From Pseudoduganella sp. (lineage in GTDB: Bacteria; Pseudomonadota; Gammaproteobacteria; Burkholderiales; Burkholderiaceae_D): DNA of 64,000 nucleotides. Position 1 is the stretch's first letter. The number at the start of each line of letters is the position of its first letter. Positions 52,922-60,616 of the stretch are shown here, piece after piece. The notes under the pieces were generated by a model. That model saw only the letters and a list, made by a program, of their open reading frames with translations, did no database searches and was not told where the DNA came from. The stretch is taken from contig JAJTCO010000001.1 in NCBI GenBank assembly GCA_021323265.1, forward strand, positions 62,001 through 126,000, in the 5' to 3' direction. Made by a program: the position numbers and the translations under genes.

Positions 52922-53488
52922 ATGACCAAACTGCTTGCCTTCGTCCTCGCCGCCGGCGTCTCGCTCGCCGCCTCCGCCGCGCCGGAAACGTACAATATCG
53001 ACCCGACGCACTCGTTCTCCCGTTTCGAGTACAGCCATTTCGGCTACTCGACCCAGGTGAACAAGTTCAACAGCACGGTGGGCAAGATCCAGATCGACCG
53101 CGCCGCCAAGACGGGCGCGGTGGAAGTGAGCATCGACCCGAAATCGGTAAACACCGGCTACGACACCTTCAACAGCCACCTGCAGGGCCCGGATTTCCTC
53201 GATTCGGCCAAGTATCCGGCCATCACCTACAAGTCGAGCAAGTTCGTCTTCAGCGGCGACAAGCTGGTGGGCGTGGAAGGCAACCTGAGCATTAAGGGCG
53301 TGACCAAGCCGGTGAACCTGGAAGTGACGTCCTTCCACTGCATGCCGCACCCGATGCTGAAGAAGGATGCCTGCGGCGCCAACGCGGTTGCCAAGATCAA
53401 GCGCTCCGACTTCGGCGCCGGCAAGTACGCCCCGCACGTCAGCGACGAGGTGACGCTCGGCTTCTCCATCGAAGCGATCAAGGAATAA
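52922..53488 (+). CDS. YceI family periplasmic protein
   Basis: A 188-residue secreted lipocalin-like protein. A signal peptide (residues 1-19) is followed by YNIDPTHSFSRFEYSHFGYS, the YceI hallmark, then GPDFLDSAKYPAITYKSSKF. The pocket binds isoprenoid quinone-like ligands. It has two Cys (near residues 139 and 150) in a FHCMPHPMLKKDACGAN loop. TTGGAG precedes the ATG. It is followed directly by a copy of the dispersed palindrome, which can serve as its transcription end. Confidence 0.92.
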   Translation: MTKLLAFVLAAGVSLAASAAPETYNIDPTHSFSRFEYSHFGYSTQVNKFNSTVGKIQIDRAAKTGAVEVSIDPKSVNTGYDTFNSHLQGPDFLDSAKYPAITYKSSKFVFSGDKLVGVEGNLSIKGVTKPVNLEVTSFHCMPHPMLKKDACGANAVAKIKRSDFGAGKYAPHVSDEVTLGFSIEAIKE

Positions 53489-53502
53489 GAAACGCCTCCC
53501 TG

Positions 53503-53559
53503 CAGCCGAGCCCGTGTCCACCTTGGGGTCAGACCCTTTGGTGGACACGGGCTCGGCTG
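53503..53559. repeat. dispersed GTGTCCACC palindrome, copy 3 (intergenic, downstream of YceI)
   Basis: Two perfect 20-bp outer arms (left arm ending GTGTCCACC at 53522, right arm starting GGTGGACAC at 53540) flank an imperfect TTGGGGTC-A-GACCCTTT centre. It lies 14 bp after the YceI stop. It has longer outer arms than the other copies but a decayed centre. Confidence 0.88.
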
Positions 53560-53644
53560 TAATGTGTTGCGGGTGGGGCATTGACTTCTTTGAATCTTGG
53601 TCAATACTTCCGTGACCCGCCCACCCCCGCCCGAAGGTGTTTCC

Positions 53645-53845
53645 ATGGAATTGTTGCACTACGTCCCACGCGTCGATCTGGCGCGCAGCGAAATCGTCGA
53701 CCGTGGCATCGAAGTCCAAGCGAGCTTCAGTACCTTGTGTGCCGTGGAATACATGAAGTCGCACAATATCTCGTCAGCAGTCATCCAGCGCGTCCTGCTG
53801 CAGCCCACCAAGCGGCGCACAGCGGGCGCAGGTTATGCACAGTAA
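53645..53845 (+). CDS. hypothetical small protein
   Basis: A 66-residue protein beginning MELLHYVPRVDLARSEIVDR, then FSTLCAVEYMKSHNISSAVI and a basic end. It has one Cys and no signal peptide. I do not recognise the family. ATG 53645 is chosen over 53597, which would add a Pro-rich head. GAAGG precedes it. Codon usage is less GC-rich than in the neighbours. Confidence 0.65.
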   Translation: MELLHYVPRVDLARSEIVDRGIEVQASFSTLCAVEYMKSHNISSAVIQRVLLQPTKRRTAGAGYAQ

Positions 53846-54005
53846 TTGACGAGAAGTAACGCGCGACTTTAATTAGTTAAAGATCGCGGGTGAGAATTTG
53901 TTAGATTCCAAGTGCTTGATTTTAAAGGTTCTTTTTTCTGCACAAGGAACAGGCAGTTTGTTGGAAATGGCGTCGTTGCGGGCTGTTTGCCTTGTCAAGA
54001 CCCCC

Positions 54006-54040
54006 TTATCAACAAAGATATCCACAGTCTGTGTGGATAA
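54006..54040. other. cluster of DnaA-box-like 9-mers, set 1
   Basis: TTATCAACA (54006-54014), ATATCCACA (54018-54026) and TGTGGATAA (54032-54040), the last a perfect TTATCCACA on the minus strand. The last two form an inverted pair (TATCCACA-GTCTG-TGTGGATA). The surrounding 290 bp (53846-54135) is AT-richer than the rest and holds no gene that I can support. Confidence 0.5.
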
Positions 54041-54109
54041 GGAAAAAAGCCCTTTTCAATCCGCCACTTAGCGCTGTTTAATGGACTTTAGACGGAAAAT
54101 CGCTGCATG

Positions 54110-54139
54110 ATAACTACTGTATTTGCATACAGTAGTTAT
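54110..54139. promoter_or_regulatory. LexA-like palindrome at the end of the receiver-protein gene
   Basis: A perfect palindrome with 13-bp arms around TTGC; the core CTGTATTTGCATACAG fits CTGT-N8-ACAG, the LexA operator pattern. It spans the stop codon of the receiver protein gene (54136-54138). It could equally act as a hairpin terminator for that gene, though no T-tract follows on the minus strand. Confidence 0.45.
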
Positions 54140-54834
54140 TTCAGGATGCGTCCGGCAGCGCTGAAACTGCCCGGTTCCGCGCCCGGCTGGACCTGGATAT
54201 CCACAGTTGCCGGCGGCTGGCCGAGGGTCAGCTGGCCCGACCATGCCTCACCGTTCTGCAGCCCCTGCAAGATGGCGGTCAATTGCTCGCGGTGGTGGTG
54301 GCACTTGGCGAGCTGGGCTTGCAGCTGGTGCAGGTCCGCATAGTTGCGCAGCGACGAAATCACGGTGGTGAACAGCTTGCGCGTGGTGAGGTCGGTCTTG
54401 CACCAGAAATCGTTGATGTCGTAGTCGAGGATGATGCTGTGCTCGAGCGCCTGGCCCGGCTGGCCGGTGCGCAGGACGATGCGCACCAGTTCATTTTTCA
54501 ACTCGGAGCGGATCTGGTTGGCCACGCGCAAGCCGGCGTCGCTGGTTTCCATGATCACGTCCAGCAGCACCAGGGCCACGTCGGGATTGTTGCGCAAGGT
54601 GGTGAGCGCTTCTTCGCCGGAGTAGGCGTGCAGGAAGCTCAGGCGGCGGCCCATGAAGCAGGCGTTGCTGAGGGAGAACTTGGTGACGACGTGAACGTCC
54701 ACATCATCGTCGACGATCAACACGCGCCATGGCGCGGGTGTGGCGCCTGCGGCCAGCTCGGAAGAGCCGGACTGCGCCTCGTCGTCAATCATCCATCCTT
54801 CGGCTGCGTCTTCGTCAGGAGCTTTCACGTCCAT
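54136..54834 (-). CDS. stand-alone receiver-domain protein (RpfG/DUF3369-type REC)
   Basis: A 232-residue response regulator without an output domain. After 35 polar residues, the receiver (36-170) has VLIVDDDVDVH, phospho-acceptor Asp92 in LVLLDVIMETSDAG and RIVLRTGQPGQA; the last is typical of receivers of the REC-DUF3369-HD-GYP group. The DUF3369 and HD-GYP parts are absent. The C-terminus (175-232) is helical then disordered. A TTGACA promoter at 54861-54889 starts transcription between the two possible Met codons and so selects 54834. Confidence 0.9.
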   Translation of the reverse strand: MDVKAPDEDAAEGWMIDDEAQSGSSELAAGATPAPWRVLIVDDDVDVHVVTKFSLSNACFMGRRLSFLHAYSGEEALTTLRNNPDVALVLLDVIMETSDAGLRVANQIRSELKNELVRIVLRTGQPGQALEHSIILDYDINDFWCKTDLTTRKLFTTVISSLRNYADLHQLQAQLAKCHHHREQLTAILQGLQNGEAWSGQLTLGQPPATVDIQVQPGAEPGSFSAAGRILK

Positions 54835-54860
54835 GCATTTTCCCTTTATCCATTGTGGAC

Positions 54861-54889
54861 ACACTATTCTGCGGCAGGGAATTTGTCAA
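54861..54889 (-). promoter_or_regulatory. sigma-70 promoter of receiver-domain protein gene
   Basis: On the minus strand, TTGACA (54889-54884) and TAGTGT (54866-54861) are separated by 17 bp. A start near 54854 gives a leader of about 20 bases with AAAGGGA before the ATG at 54834. Confidence 0.65.
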
Positions 54890-55039
54890 AATATTTTCCA
54901 ATGGCTCAGTGCGTTGCAAGAAGGCATCCGCAACATACTACTAAGTCATTGATTTTATTCAGACTAAATGCTTGCCAAAGAATTGGGCAATTTATTAAAC
55001 GCCGCGCCATTGCAGGCGAAACGGGCTGTCAAGCCCCGC

Positions 55040-55074
55040 TTTTCCACACGTTTATCCACAGTGAAAGTGGATAA
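55040..55074. other. cluster of DnaA-box-like 9-mers, set 2
   Basis: TTTTCCACA (55040-55048), a perfect TTATCCACA (55052-55060), and AGTGGATAA (55066-55074, one mismatch on the minus strand). TTATCCAC and GTGGATAA form an inverted pair 7 bases apart. It lies in the 263-bp AT-richer gap between the receiver-protein and HD-domain genes, where I see no other gene. Confidence 0.5.
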
Positions 55075-55127
55075 CTCGGATTTCGCCTTTAAAAACTTCG
55101 AATTAGCGCAATTTTATCATCCGGACT

Positions 55128-55748
55128 CTACGATGCCGCCGCCTTGAGCCGGTTCAGTTCATCGAGGAAACGCTCGCACGCCAGGCCCGGTGGCCACGGT
55201 TCCCATGCCGCTGCGCCGAACACTGCCTGCAACGGATCTTCATCTAAGGGCACCGCCGTGATCTTCAATGTGCGCCGTACTTCTTCGTCGCTCCAGCCCA
55301 CCACGTGCACCGCCTCGCTGGCGGCCGCCAGGCGGTCGGCGCGCTTGTGCAGCCGGTATTCCCTGGGGCTCCAGGCCGGCAGGCCATAGCGCAGGAAGAC
55401 GGCTTGCTCCAGGCGCTGGCTCAGCTCGCGGAAGCGCTCGCCCAGGAAGGGCTTGAGCACGGAAATGCAGTCGAAACCGAGCAAGCCTTCCTCCGCGTCG
55501 TGCAGCAGTTCGCGCAGGGCGGCCAGCGGCGCCAGCGGCACGGGCGAGTCCATGCGGCGCAACTGCAACACTGTCAGTGAATGCTGGGCCACGGACAGGG
55601 GCAGGGGCCAGGCGGAGTGGCCGCCCCAGCGGTAGGTGCGCGCCAGGCCCAGCGCCAGGTCGGCATCGTCCCAGTCGAAGGGGGTGGGGTCCAGCAAATC
55701 CAGGCGGCGGCCCGATGGCATGCGCACCCAGGCGCGTTCAGTCGTCAT
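55128..55748 (-). CDS. HD-domain phosphohydrolase (YfbR-like)
   Basis: A 206-residue metal-dependent phosphohydrolase. The HD pattern is His56 (VAQHSLTV) and the His83-Asp84 pair (ELLHDAEEG), with a later Asp (KRADRLAAASEA). Similar proteins are 5'-nucleotidases. The ATG overlaps the hybrid kinase stop (ATGA), and it is the second gene of that operon. Trp-rich C-terminus (EPWPPG). Confidence 0.85.
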   Translation of the reverse strand: MTTERAWVRMPSGRRLDLLDPTPFDWDDADLALGLARTYRWGGHSAWPLPLSVAQHSLTVLQLRRMDSPVPLAPLAALRELLHDAEEGLLGFDCISVLKPFLGERFRELSQRLEQAVFLRYGLPAWSPREYRLHKRADRLAAASEAVHVVGWSDEEVRRTLKITAVPLDEDPLQAVFGAAAWEPWPPGLACERFLDELNRLKAAAS

Positions 55749-57457
55749 GCCGCTATCGTATCGTCGCGGCGCAGGTCGGCGCAAGCTTGCAGGATGAGGG
55801 TTTCAAGGTCGGGCAGCAGGGTGGCGACAGTCTGCAGGTCGCCTGCCGCGCTGGCTTTTTCCATCTGGTGGCACAAGGTGTGCAGTTCCGGCGCGCTAAG
55901 GTAGCCGCAACTGCCCTTCAACGCGTGGAAGGCGCTGGTGGCGCCTTCGCCATCGCCGTTTTGCAGTGCCAGGCGCCCCTGGTCCAGGCGCAGCGGTGCT
56001 TCCTCCAGGAAGGCTTGCGCAATGCGGCGCTGGTGGCGCGGCGTCATGCCGCTTAGCGGCAGGATATGGATGGACGGGCTGGCCGGGGCCACGCCAAACA
56101 TGTCGTCCAGTTCGGCCAGGGTGGGCGTGGTGCGCGGCAACTGGCGGCCCCGCGCCAGCAACTGCGCCGCGGTCTTCTCCAGCTGGTCGTACAGCAGCCG
56201 CTCGTCGACCGGCTTGCTGAGGAAACCGTCCATGCCGGCGTTGCGGTAGCGCGCGCGGTCGAGGTCGGTGGCATTGGCGGTCAGGGCGATGATGGGCACC
56301 AGCGCGTCGCGCACCGGCAAGTCGAGGCTGCCCCCGCGGCGGATCAGGCGCGCGGCCTGCTCGCCATCCATCTGCGGCATGCGGCCATCCATCAGCACCA
56401 CGTCGAAATCGTCCTCGTGCAGGGCGCGCAGCGCTTCCACGCCGTTTTCCACCACCGTGACCGCGTGGCCCATGCCTTCCAGCAGGGTGCTGATGATGAT
56501 CTGGTTGGTGCGTACGTCCTCGGCGCACAGCACGCGCAGGCGGTGCGCGTGGCGCAGGTGGGCCGGCTCGTCGAGCGGGCTCTGCTCGGGCGGTCCGCCC
56601 AGGGCCAGCGGCAGCGCGAAGCGCACCGTGGTGCCCTTGCCCAGGCGGGTGTCCGCTTCGATGTGGCCGCCCATCAGGTCCACCAGCTCCTTGCAGATGG
56701 CCAGGCCCAGGCCGGGGCCGTCGGCGCGCCGGGTGGAGGACAGGTCGGCCGGTTCGAACTTGCGGAACAGGCGCGGCAGCATTTCCAGCGGGATGCCGGG
56801 GCCGGTGTCGCTAATGCTGAAGGCGACGCGCGCCAGGCCGTCCGCCGTTTCGCCTGAAGCGCGCAGGCGCACTTCGCCGCGCTCGGTGAACTTGATGGCG
56901 TTGCCCAGCAGGTTGAGCAGGATCTGGCGAATGCGGTTGGGGTCGCCCTGCACGTGGCGCGGCAGGCCCGGCGCCAGTTCGCAGCGTAGCAGCAGGGCCT
57001 TGGCGTCGGCCTGCGGGCGCAGGATGGTGATGGCTTCGTCGATGATGTCGATCAGGTCCAGGTCTTGCGTGCTGATGGACAGGCGCCCGGCGTCGATCCG
57101 CGAGAAGTCGAGCAAGTCGTTCAGGATGGCGAGCAGCGCTTCGCTGTTTTTCAGGCCGATGCGCAGGTACTCGACCGTGCGTTCGGCGATGGTCCGGTCG
57201 CGCAGGGCGAACTTGAGCATGCCGATGACGCCGGCCAGGGGCGTGCGGATGTCGTGGCTCATTGCTGCGAGGAAATCAATGCGGTGGCGGCCCAGCTTTT
57301 CGTTTTGCAGCCGGATGCGCTTCAATTCCGTATCGCGCGCGCTTAATTGCTTGCGCAAACGCAGATTCTGCCAAATCAGCAGGATAAGCGCGGCCAATCC
57401 CGGAATTAATAACAGGGAGGGCGTGGAAGCTATTATCGAGACAGCGGAAGAAAACAA
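55745..57457 (-). CDS. hybrid sensor histidine kinase with REC and Hpt domains
   Basis: A 570-residue membrane-anchored phosphorelay protein. One helix lies near 15-30, with no periplasmic domain. HisKA has His68 in AAMSHDIRTPL; the ATPase has N-box NLLGNAIKFTE, DTGPGI and GLGLAICKEL. The receiver has Asp357 in VVLMDGRMPQMDG. The Hpt has His511 in FHALKGSCGYL. All four relay steps are in one chain, as in BarA/ArcB, so an outside response regulator is needed. None is next to it except the stand-alone receiver about 0.3 kb beyond the HD gene, a plausible partner. Confidence 0.92.
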   Translation of the reverse strand: MFSSAVSIIASTPSLLLIPGLAALILLIWQNLRLRKQLSARDTELKRIRLQNEKLGRHRIDFLAAMSHDIRTPLAGVIGMLKFALRDRTIAERTVEYLRIGLKNSEALLAILNDLLDFSRIDAGRLSISTQDLDLIDIIDEAITILRPQADAKALLLRCELAPGLPRHVQGDPNRIRQILLNLLGNAIKFTERGEVRLRASGETADGLARVAFSISDTGPGIPLEMLPRLFRKFEPADLSSTRRADGPGLGLAICKELVDLMGGHIEADTRLGKGTTVRFALPLALGGPPEQSPLDEPAHLRHAHRLRVLCAEDVRTNQIIISTLLEGMGHAVTVVENGVEALRALHEDDFDVVLMDGRMPQMDGEQAARLIRRGGSLDLPVRDALVPIIALTANATDLDRARYRNAGMDGFLSKPVDERLLYDQLEKTAAQLLARGRQLPRTTPTLAELDDMFGVAPASPSIHILPLSGMTPRHQRRIAQAFLEEAPLRLDQGRLALQNGDGEGATSAFHALKGSCGYLSAPELHTLCHQMEKASAAGDLQTVATLLPDLETLILQACADLRRDDTIAA

Positions 57458-57574
57458 TTGTTAATGATCTCCTCAATAGCAATATTGTAATAGACAAAGC
57501 GCGATGCTGATGTAGCGAAATGTTATTGGGTGTATCATCGCCGCTCCCCGTTCCCCCATTTTCGAAAGACATCC

Positions 57575-58204
57575 GTGCTGATCGCTCCTGAACAAGGGCT
57601 GGCTTTCCTGGCCGCCGCCATGCTGATTACTGTTTCTCCCGGCCCGGACAACCTGGTGGTGCTGAGCATGGGCATGTCGCGCGGACGCTTGCAGGGCGTG
57701 GTGTTCGGCCTGGGCTGCGCGCTCGGTTGCCTCAGCCATACGATCCTGGCGGCGCTGGGGGTGGGGGCCTTGATTGCCGCCTCGCCCACGGCCTTCACGG
57801 CGCTCAAGGTCGCCGGGGGACTCTACCTCATCTGGATGGGAATCGGCGCACTGCGCAGCAAGGGCGGGGCGCAGGTGGGCCAGGCGGCCTTGCCCGCGCA
57901 ATCGCTTGGCCGGCTGTTTGGCAAGGGCTTGCTGGCGAACGCCATCAATCCGAAAGTGGTGCTGTTCTTCCTGTCGTTCCTGCCGCAGTTCGTGGTGGCC
58001 GGGCGCGGCGATGCCAGCTGGCAGACCGCGCAACTGGGCGTGCTGTTCACCCTGCAGGCCTGCGTGCTGTTCGGGGCGCTGGGCTATTTCTCGGGGGCGG
58101 TGGGCAAGTGGATCAACCGCAACCCGCGCGCCGGCCTGTGGCTGGACCGTGGGGCCGGGGCGATTTTCGTCGGCCTGGGCTTGCGCCTTATCGTCGCGCG
58201 TTGA
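57575..58204 (+). CDS. LysE family amino-acid exporter
   Basis: A 209-residue membrane protein with six helices. LysE/RhtB signature: ITVSPGPDNLVVLSMGMSRG in helix 1-2 and GLYLIWMGIGALRS, NPKVVLFFLSFLPQFV. It exports an amino acid or related metabolite with proton exchange. GTG at 57575 is the start that gives the family length; an ATG at 57530 would add 15 polar residues. The end overlaps the opposing YceI gene by 17 bp. Confidence 0.9.
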   Translation: MLIAPEQGLAFLAAAMLITVSPGPDNLVVLSMGMSRGRLQGVVFGLGCALGCLSHTILAALGVGALIAASPTAFTALKVAGGLYLIWMGIGALRSKGGAQVGQAALPAQSLGRLFGKGLLANAINPKVVLFFLSFLPQFVVAGRGDASWQTAQLGVLFTLQACVLFGALGYFSGAVGKWINRNPRAGLWLDRGAGAIFVGLGLRLIVAR

Positions 58205-58859
58205 TCGCGAAACGCAGTTCCATCTCGTCCTGCACGGCCAGCGCGCCGCCGAACACGGCAAACGGCGTGATGCCGAAGTCGCTCTGGCGGGCGACGAAGG
58301 CGCCGCGCGCCTGCACGCTGTTGCCCTGCACCGCCAGTTGCACCGGCACCCGATAGCTGCGCGTCACGCCGTGCAGCGTCACGTCGGTACGCAGCACGTC
58401 GCCTTCGCGGGTGGCCCGCACCAGCACCCACGGGTGGGCCTCGGCCCGCAGCACCTTGCTGAACATGTTGCGGCGTGTGCCTTCGATGGCGTCGGCCGAC
58501 GGCTGGGTCTCCAGGCCGGCTTCCCGGCGCAGTCCGGGCTCGTCCACGGTCAGCTGGTCCAGGCGAAAGCGCATCTCCGTGCTGCCGCGCGCCACGTCGA
58601 CGAATCCTTCCACGGCGCGCGTCGCCACCACGTGGTCGTGCCCCATGCGCGCCAGCAGCCCGCCGCGCCGCACGGTAATGGCGATCAGCGATTCACCGCT
58701 CTGGATGCGGTGCGCCTGCCGGCTCGGTGCGAGGTGCGGGGCGGAGGGGACGGGAACGGGCGCCGGCGCCGGCGCCGGCGCGGTCCGGCAGGCGGAAAGG
58801 GTGAGGGCAGCCAGGCACAACGGGGCAAAAATGTTCCATTTACAAATTTTTTCCCGCAT
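58188..58859 (-). CDS. YceI-domain lipoprotein
   Basis: A 223-residue lipoprotein. The lipobox LSAC puts the lipid on Cys24, followed by an alternating Ala-Pro linker of about 20 residues. The YceI-like core begins ESLIAITVRRGGLLARMGHD and has GTRRNMFSKVLRAEAHPWV and SDFGITPFAVFGG. It is likely anchored to the outer membrane and may bind an isoprenoid ligand. A TATAAT on the minus strand near 58880 may be its promoter. Confidence 0.85.
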   Translation of the reverse strand: MREKICKWNIFAPLCLAALTLSACRTAPAPAPAPVPVPSAPHLAPSRQAHRIQSGESLIAITVRRGGLLARMGHDHVVATRAVEGFVDVARGSTEMRFRLDQLTVDEPGLRREAGLETQPSADAIEGTRRNMFSKVLRAEAHPWVLVRATREGDVLRTDVTLHGVTRSYRVPVQLAVQGNSVQARGAFVARQSDFGITPFAVFGGALAVQDEMELRFAINARR

Positions 58860-58889
58860 TGTGATTTTTGGAGAGTTTCTATTATAAAA

Positions 58890-59031
58890 ATTGTACTATC
58901 TTATACGAAGTTGTGATGTTTCGTTTTTTGGGTAGTCACCGCGTTTCTAATCGCATGTGAATATCCCCCTGGCACTTTCAAATCTCTCCCGATTTGAATC
59001 CCTTCACCCGCGCGCGTCGCGGGTTTTTTTT
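58890..59031 (+). ncRNA. candidate small RNA 1
   Basis: An intergenic stretch with no open frame that contains a perfect 8-bp hairpin (TTCAAATC-TCTCCC-GATTTGAA, 58977-58998) directly followed by a strong rho-independent terminator. No gene on the plus strand ends upstream, so the terminator must serve a transcript that starts in this gap. The 5' end is a guess. Confidence 0.4.
59006..59031 (+). terminator. rho-independent terminator
   Basis: CCCGCG (59007-59012), loop CGCGT, CGCGGG (59018-59023), then eight T residues to 59031. Confidence 0.85.
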
Positions 59032-59044
59032 CGTCCCCTATATT

Positions 59045-59221
59045 TCGTGCCTTAATGAACTTCTAAGCCTGGGGCGCGCGAAGGCTGGCAAAGTACGTCC
59101 ATAGCGTACAGCATTCCTGTACGCCGGGTTGCCGGATTCCTCAATCCGGCACGGTTTCTTCTATCCCCACGCCCTAAAAAGCGTTTTCACCGGCCCCCTC
59201 CCAATCGGCCGGTTTTTTTTT
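59045..59221 (+). ncRNA. candidate small RNA 2, highly structured
   Basis: About 177 bases with no open frame but three hairpins in order: AGCCT/AGGCT (59066-59086), GCGTACAG-CATTC-CTGTACGC (59104-59124) and GCCGGATT-CCTC-AATCCGGC (59131-59150), followed by a terminator. It starts just after the terminator of candidate RNA 1. It may be an independent RNA or the leader of the GST gene that begins 54 bp later, but the terminator argues against the latter unless it is an attenuator. Confidence 0.45.
59189..59221 (+). terminator. rho-independent terminator
   Basis: ACCGGCC (59189-59195), an 11-base loop, GGCCGGT (59207-59213), then T residues to 59221. Confidence 0.88.
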
Positions 59222-59274
59222 GCCTGCGGCGCCCGGCTTGGGTTACCCTGCGCAGGAAAACGCGAGGAGACCCG

Positions 59275-59973
59275 ATGATCGACCTGTACACCGCGGCCAC
59301 GCCGAATGGCCACAAGATTTCGATTGCGCTGGAGGAGCTGGCGCTGCCTTACCGGCTGCACGTGCTGGACCTGGGCAAGGCGGAGCAGAAGGAGCCATGG
59401 TTTACCGCGATCAACCCGAACGGGCGCATTCCGGCCATCGTCGACCGCGCCAACGGCGACTTCGCCGTGTTCGAGTCGGGCGCCATCCTGCTCTACCTGG
59501 CCGAGCAGACCGGCCGCCTGATGCCGCACGATGCCAAGGGCCGCTCGCTGGTCATGCAATGGCTGATGTTCCAGATGGGCGGCATCGGTCCCATGATGGG
59601 CCAGGCCAACGTCTTCTACCGCTATTTCCCGGAGACGATCCAGCCCGCCATCGACCGCTACCAGGGCGAGTGCCGGCGCCTGTTCAAGGTGCTCGACACG
59701 CACCTGGCCGGCCACGAGTTCCTGGCCGGCGACTACTCGATCGCCGACATCGCCAACTGGGCCTGGGTGCGCACGCACCGCTGGTCGGGCGTGGAGACCG
59801 AAGGCCTGCCGCACCTGCAGCGCTGGATACGGCAGATCCGCGCCCGCCCGGCCGTGCAGCGCGGCATCGAGCAGCCGCCAAGCGCCGTGCTGGAGCGCGC
59901 CGACAGCGCGGAAAAAACCGAACAATTCGCCGCCGAGGCGCGCAAAATGCTGGAAACCGGCCAGTCGCGCTGA
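59275..59973 (+). CDS. glutathione S-transferase family protein (YfcG/YghU-like)
   Basis: A 232-residue GST. It opens [20 protein letters not shown], where TPNGxK is typical of the YfcG/YghU (nu-class) disulfide-bond reductases. [11 protein letters not shown] holds the cis-Pro and [13 protein letters not shown] the glutathione contact. The C-terminal domain has [13 protein letters not shown]. It likely reduces disulfides using glutathione. It is followed 19 bp later by a second GST gene, with a shared transcript. Confidence 0.92.
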   Translation: MIDLYTAATPNGHKISIALEELALPYRLHVLDLGKAEQKEPWFTAINPNGRIPAIVDRANGDFAVFESGAILLYLAEQTGRLMPHDAKGRSLVMQWLMFQMGGIGPMMGQANVFYRYFPETIQPAIDRYQGECRRLFKVLDTHLAGHEFLAGDYSIADIANWAWVRTHRWSGVETEGLPHLQRWIRQIRARPAVQRGIEQPPSAVLERADSAEKTEQFAAEARKMLETGQSR

Positions 59974-59992
59974 TCACTGACAAGGAGACTCA

Positions 59993-60616
59993 ATGAAGCT
60001 GTACACCGCCCCCCGCGCCCCCAACCCGCGCCGCGTCGCCATGTTCATGGCGGAGAAGGGCATCACGCTGGAGCTGCAGATGGTCGACCTGGGTGCAGGC
60101 GAGCATCGCAGCGAGCGCTACCTGGCGGTCAATCCCTTCGGCCGCGTGCCGGCCCTGGCGCTGGATGACGGCCGCATCCTGTGCGAAACGCGCGCCATCT
60201 GCACCTACCTGGAGGGCCTGCACCCGGCGCCGAACTTGATGGGCGAGGATTTCGAGGAGCGCGCCTTCATCGAGATGGCCGACCGGCGCATGGAACTGCA
60301 CCTGTTCGCCATTGCCGCCAATTGCATCCGCCATTCCCACCCCGGCTTCGCGCCGCTGGAAAATCCGCAATTCCCCGCCTTCGGCGCGGCGCAGGGCGAG
60401 AAGTTCCGCGACAATGCGCGCTGGCTCGACGGCGTGCTGGCGCGCCAGCCCTATGTGGCCGGTGAGCGCTTCACCATTGCCGACATCACCGCGTTTTGCG
60501 CCATGGATTTCGCGCGCGGCCTGATGAAGTTCCGTCCGGCCGAGCAGGGCCTGGCGCACTTGCAGGCCTGGCGCGACCGCATCGCCGCGCGGCCGAGCGC
60601 CAGCGCCGGCACCTGA
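59993..60616 (+). CDS. glutathione S-transferase family protein
   Basis: A 207-residue GST of another subclass: MKLYTAPRAPNPRRVAMFMA, NPFGRVPALALDDG, and ETRAICTYLEGL in the thioredoxin-like half; FTIADITAFCAMDFA in the helical half. AAGGAG precedes the ATG. It is paralogous to its neighbour only at family level. The remnant of a solute-binding protein gene follows immediately. Confidence 0.92.
   Translation: MKLYTAPRAPNPRRVAMFMAEKGITLELQMVDLGAGEHRSERYLAVNPFGRVPALALDDGRILCETRAICTYLEGLHPAPNLMGEDFEERAFIEMADRRMELHLFAIAANCIRHSHPGFAPLENPQFPAFGAAQGEKFRDNARWLDGVLARQPYVAGERFTIADITAFCAMDFARGLMKFRPAEQGLAHLQAWRDRIAARPSASAGT

Noticed and set aside
54006..55074. Main chromosomal origin oriC
   Set aside because: DnaA boxes are present, but dnaA, dnaN, gyrB, rpmH or par genes are not, and the spacing is interrupted by a gene.
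58977..59023. tRNA 3'-end-like sequence (TTTGAATCCCTTCACCCGCG)
   Set aside because: It looks like a T-loop, but the flanking bases cannot pair as a T arm or acceptor stem; they pair as a hairpin and a terminator instead.
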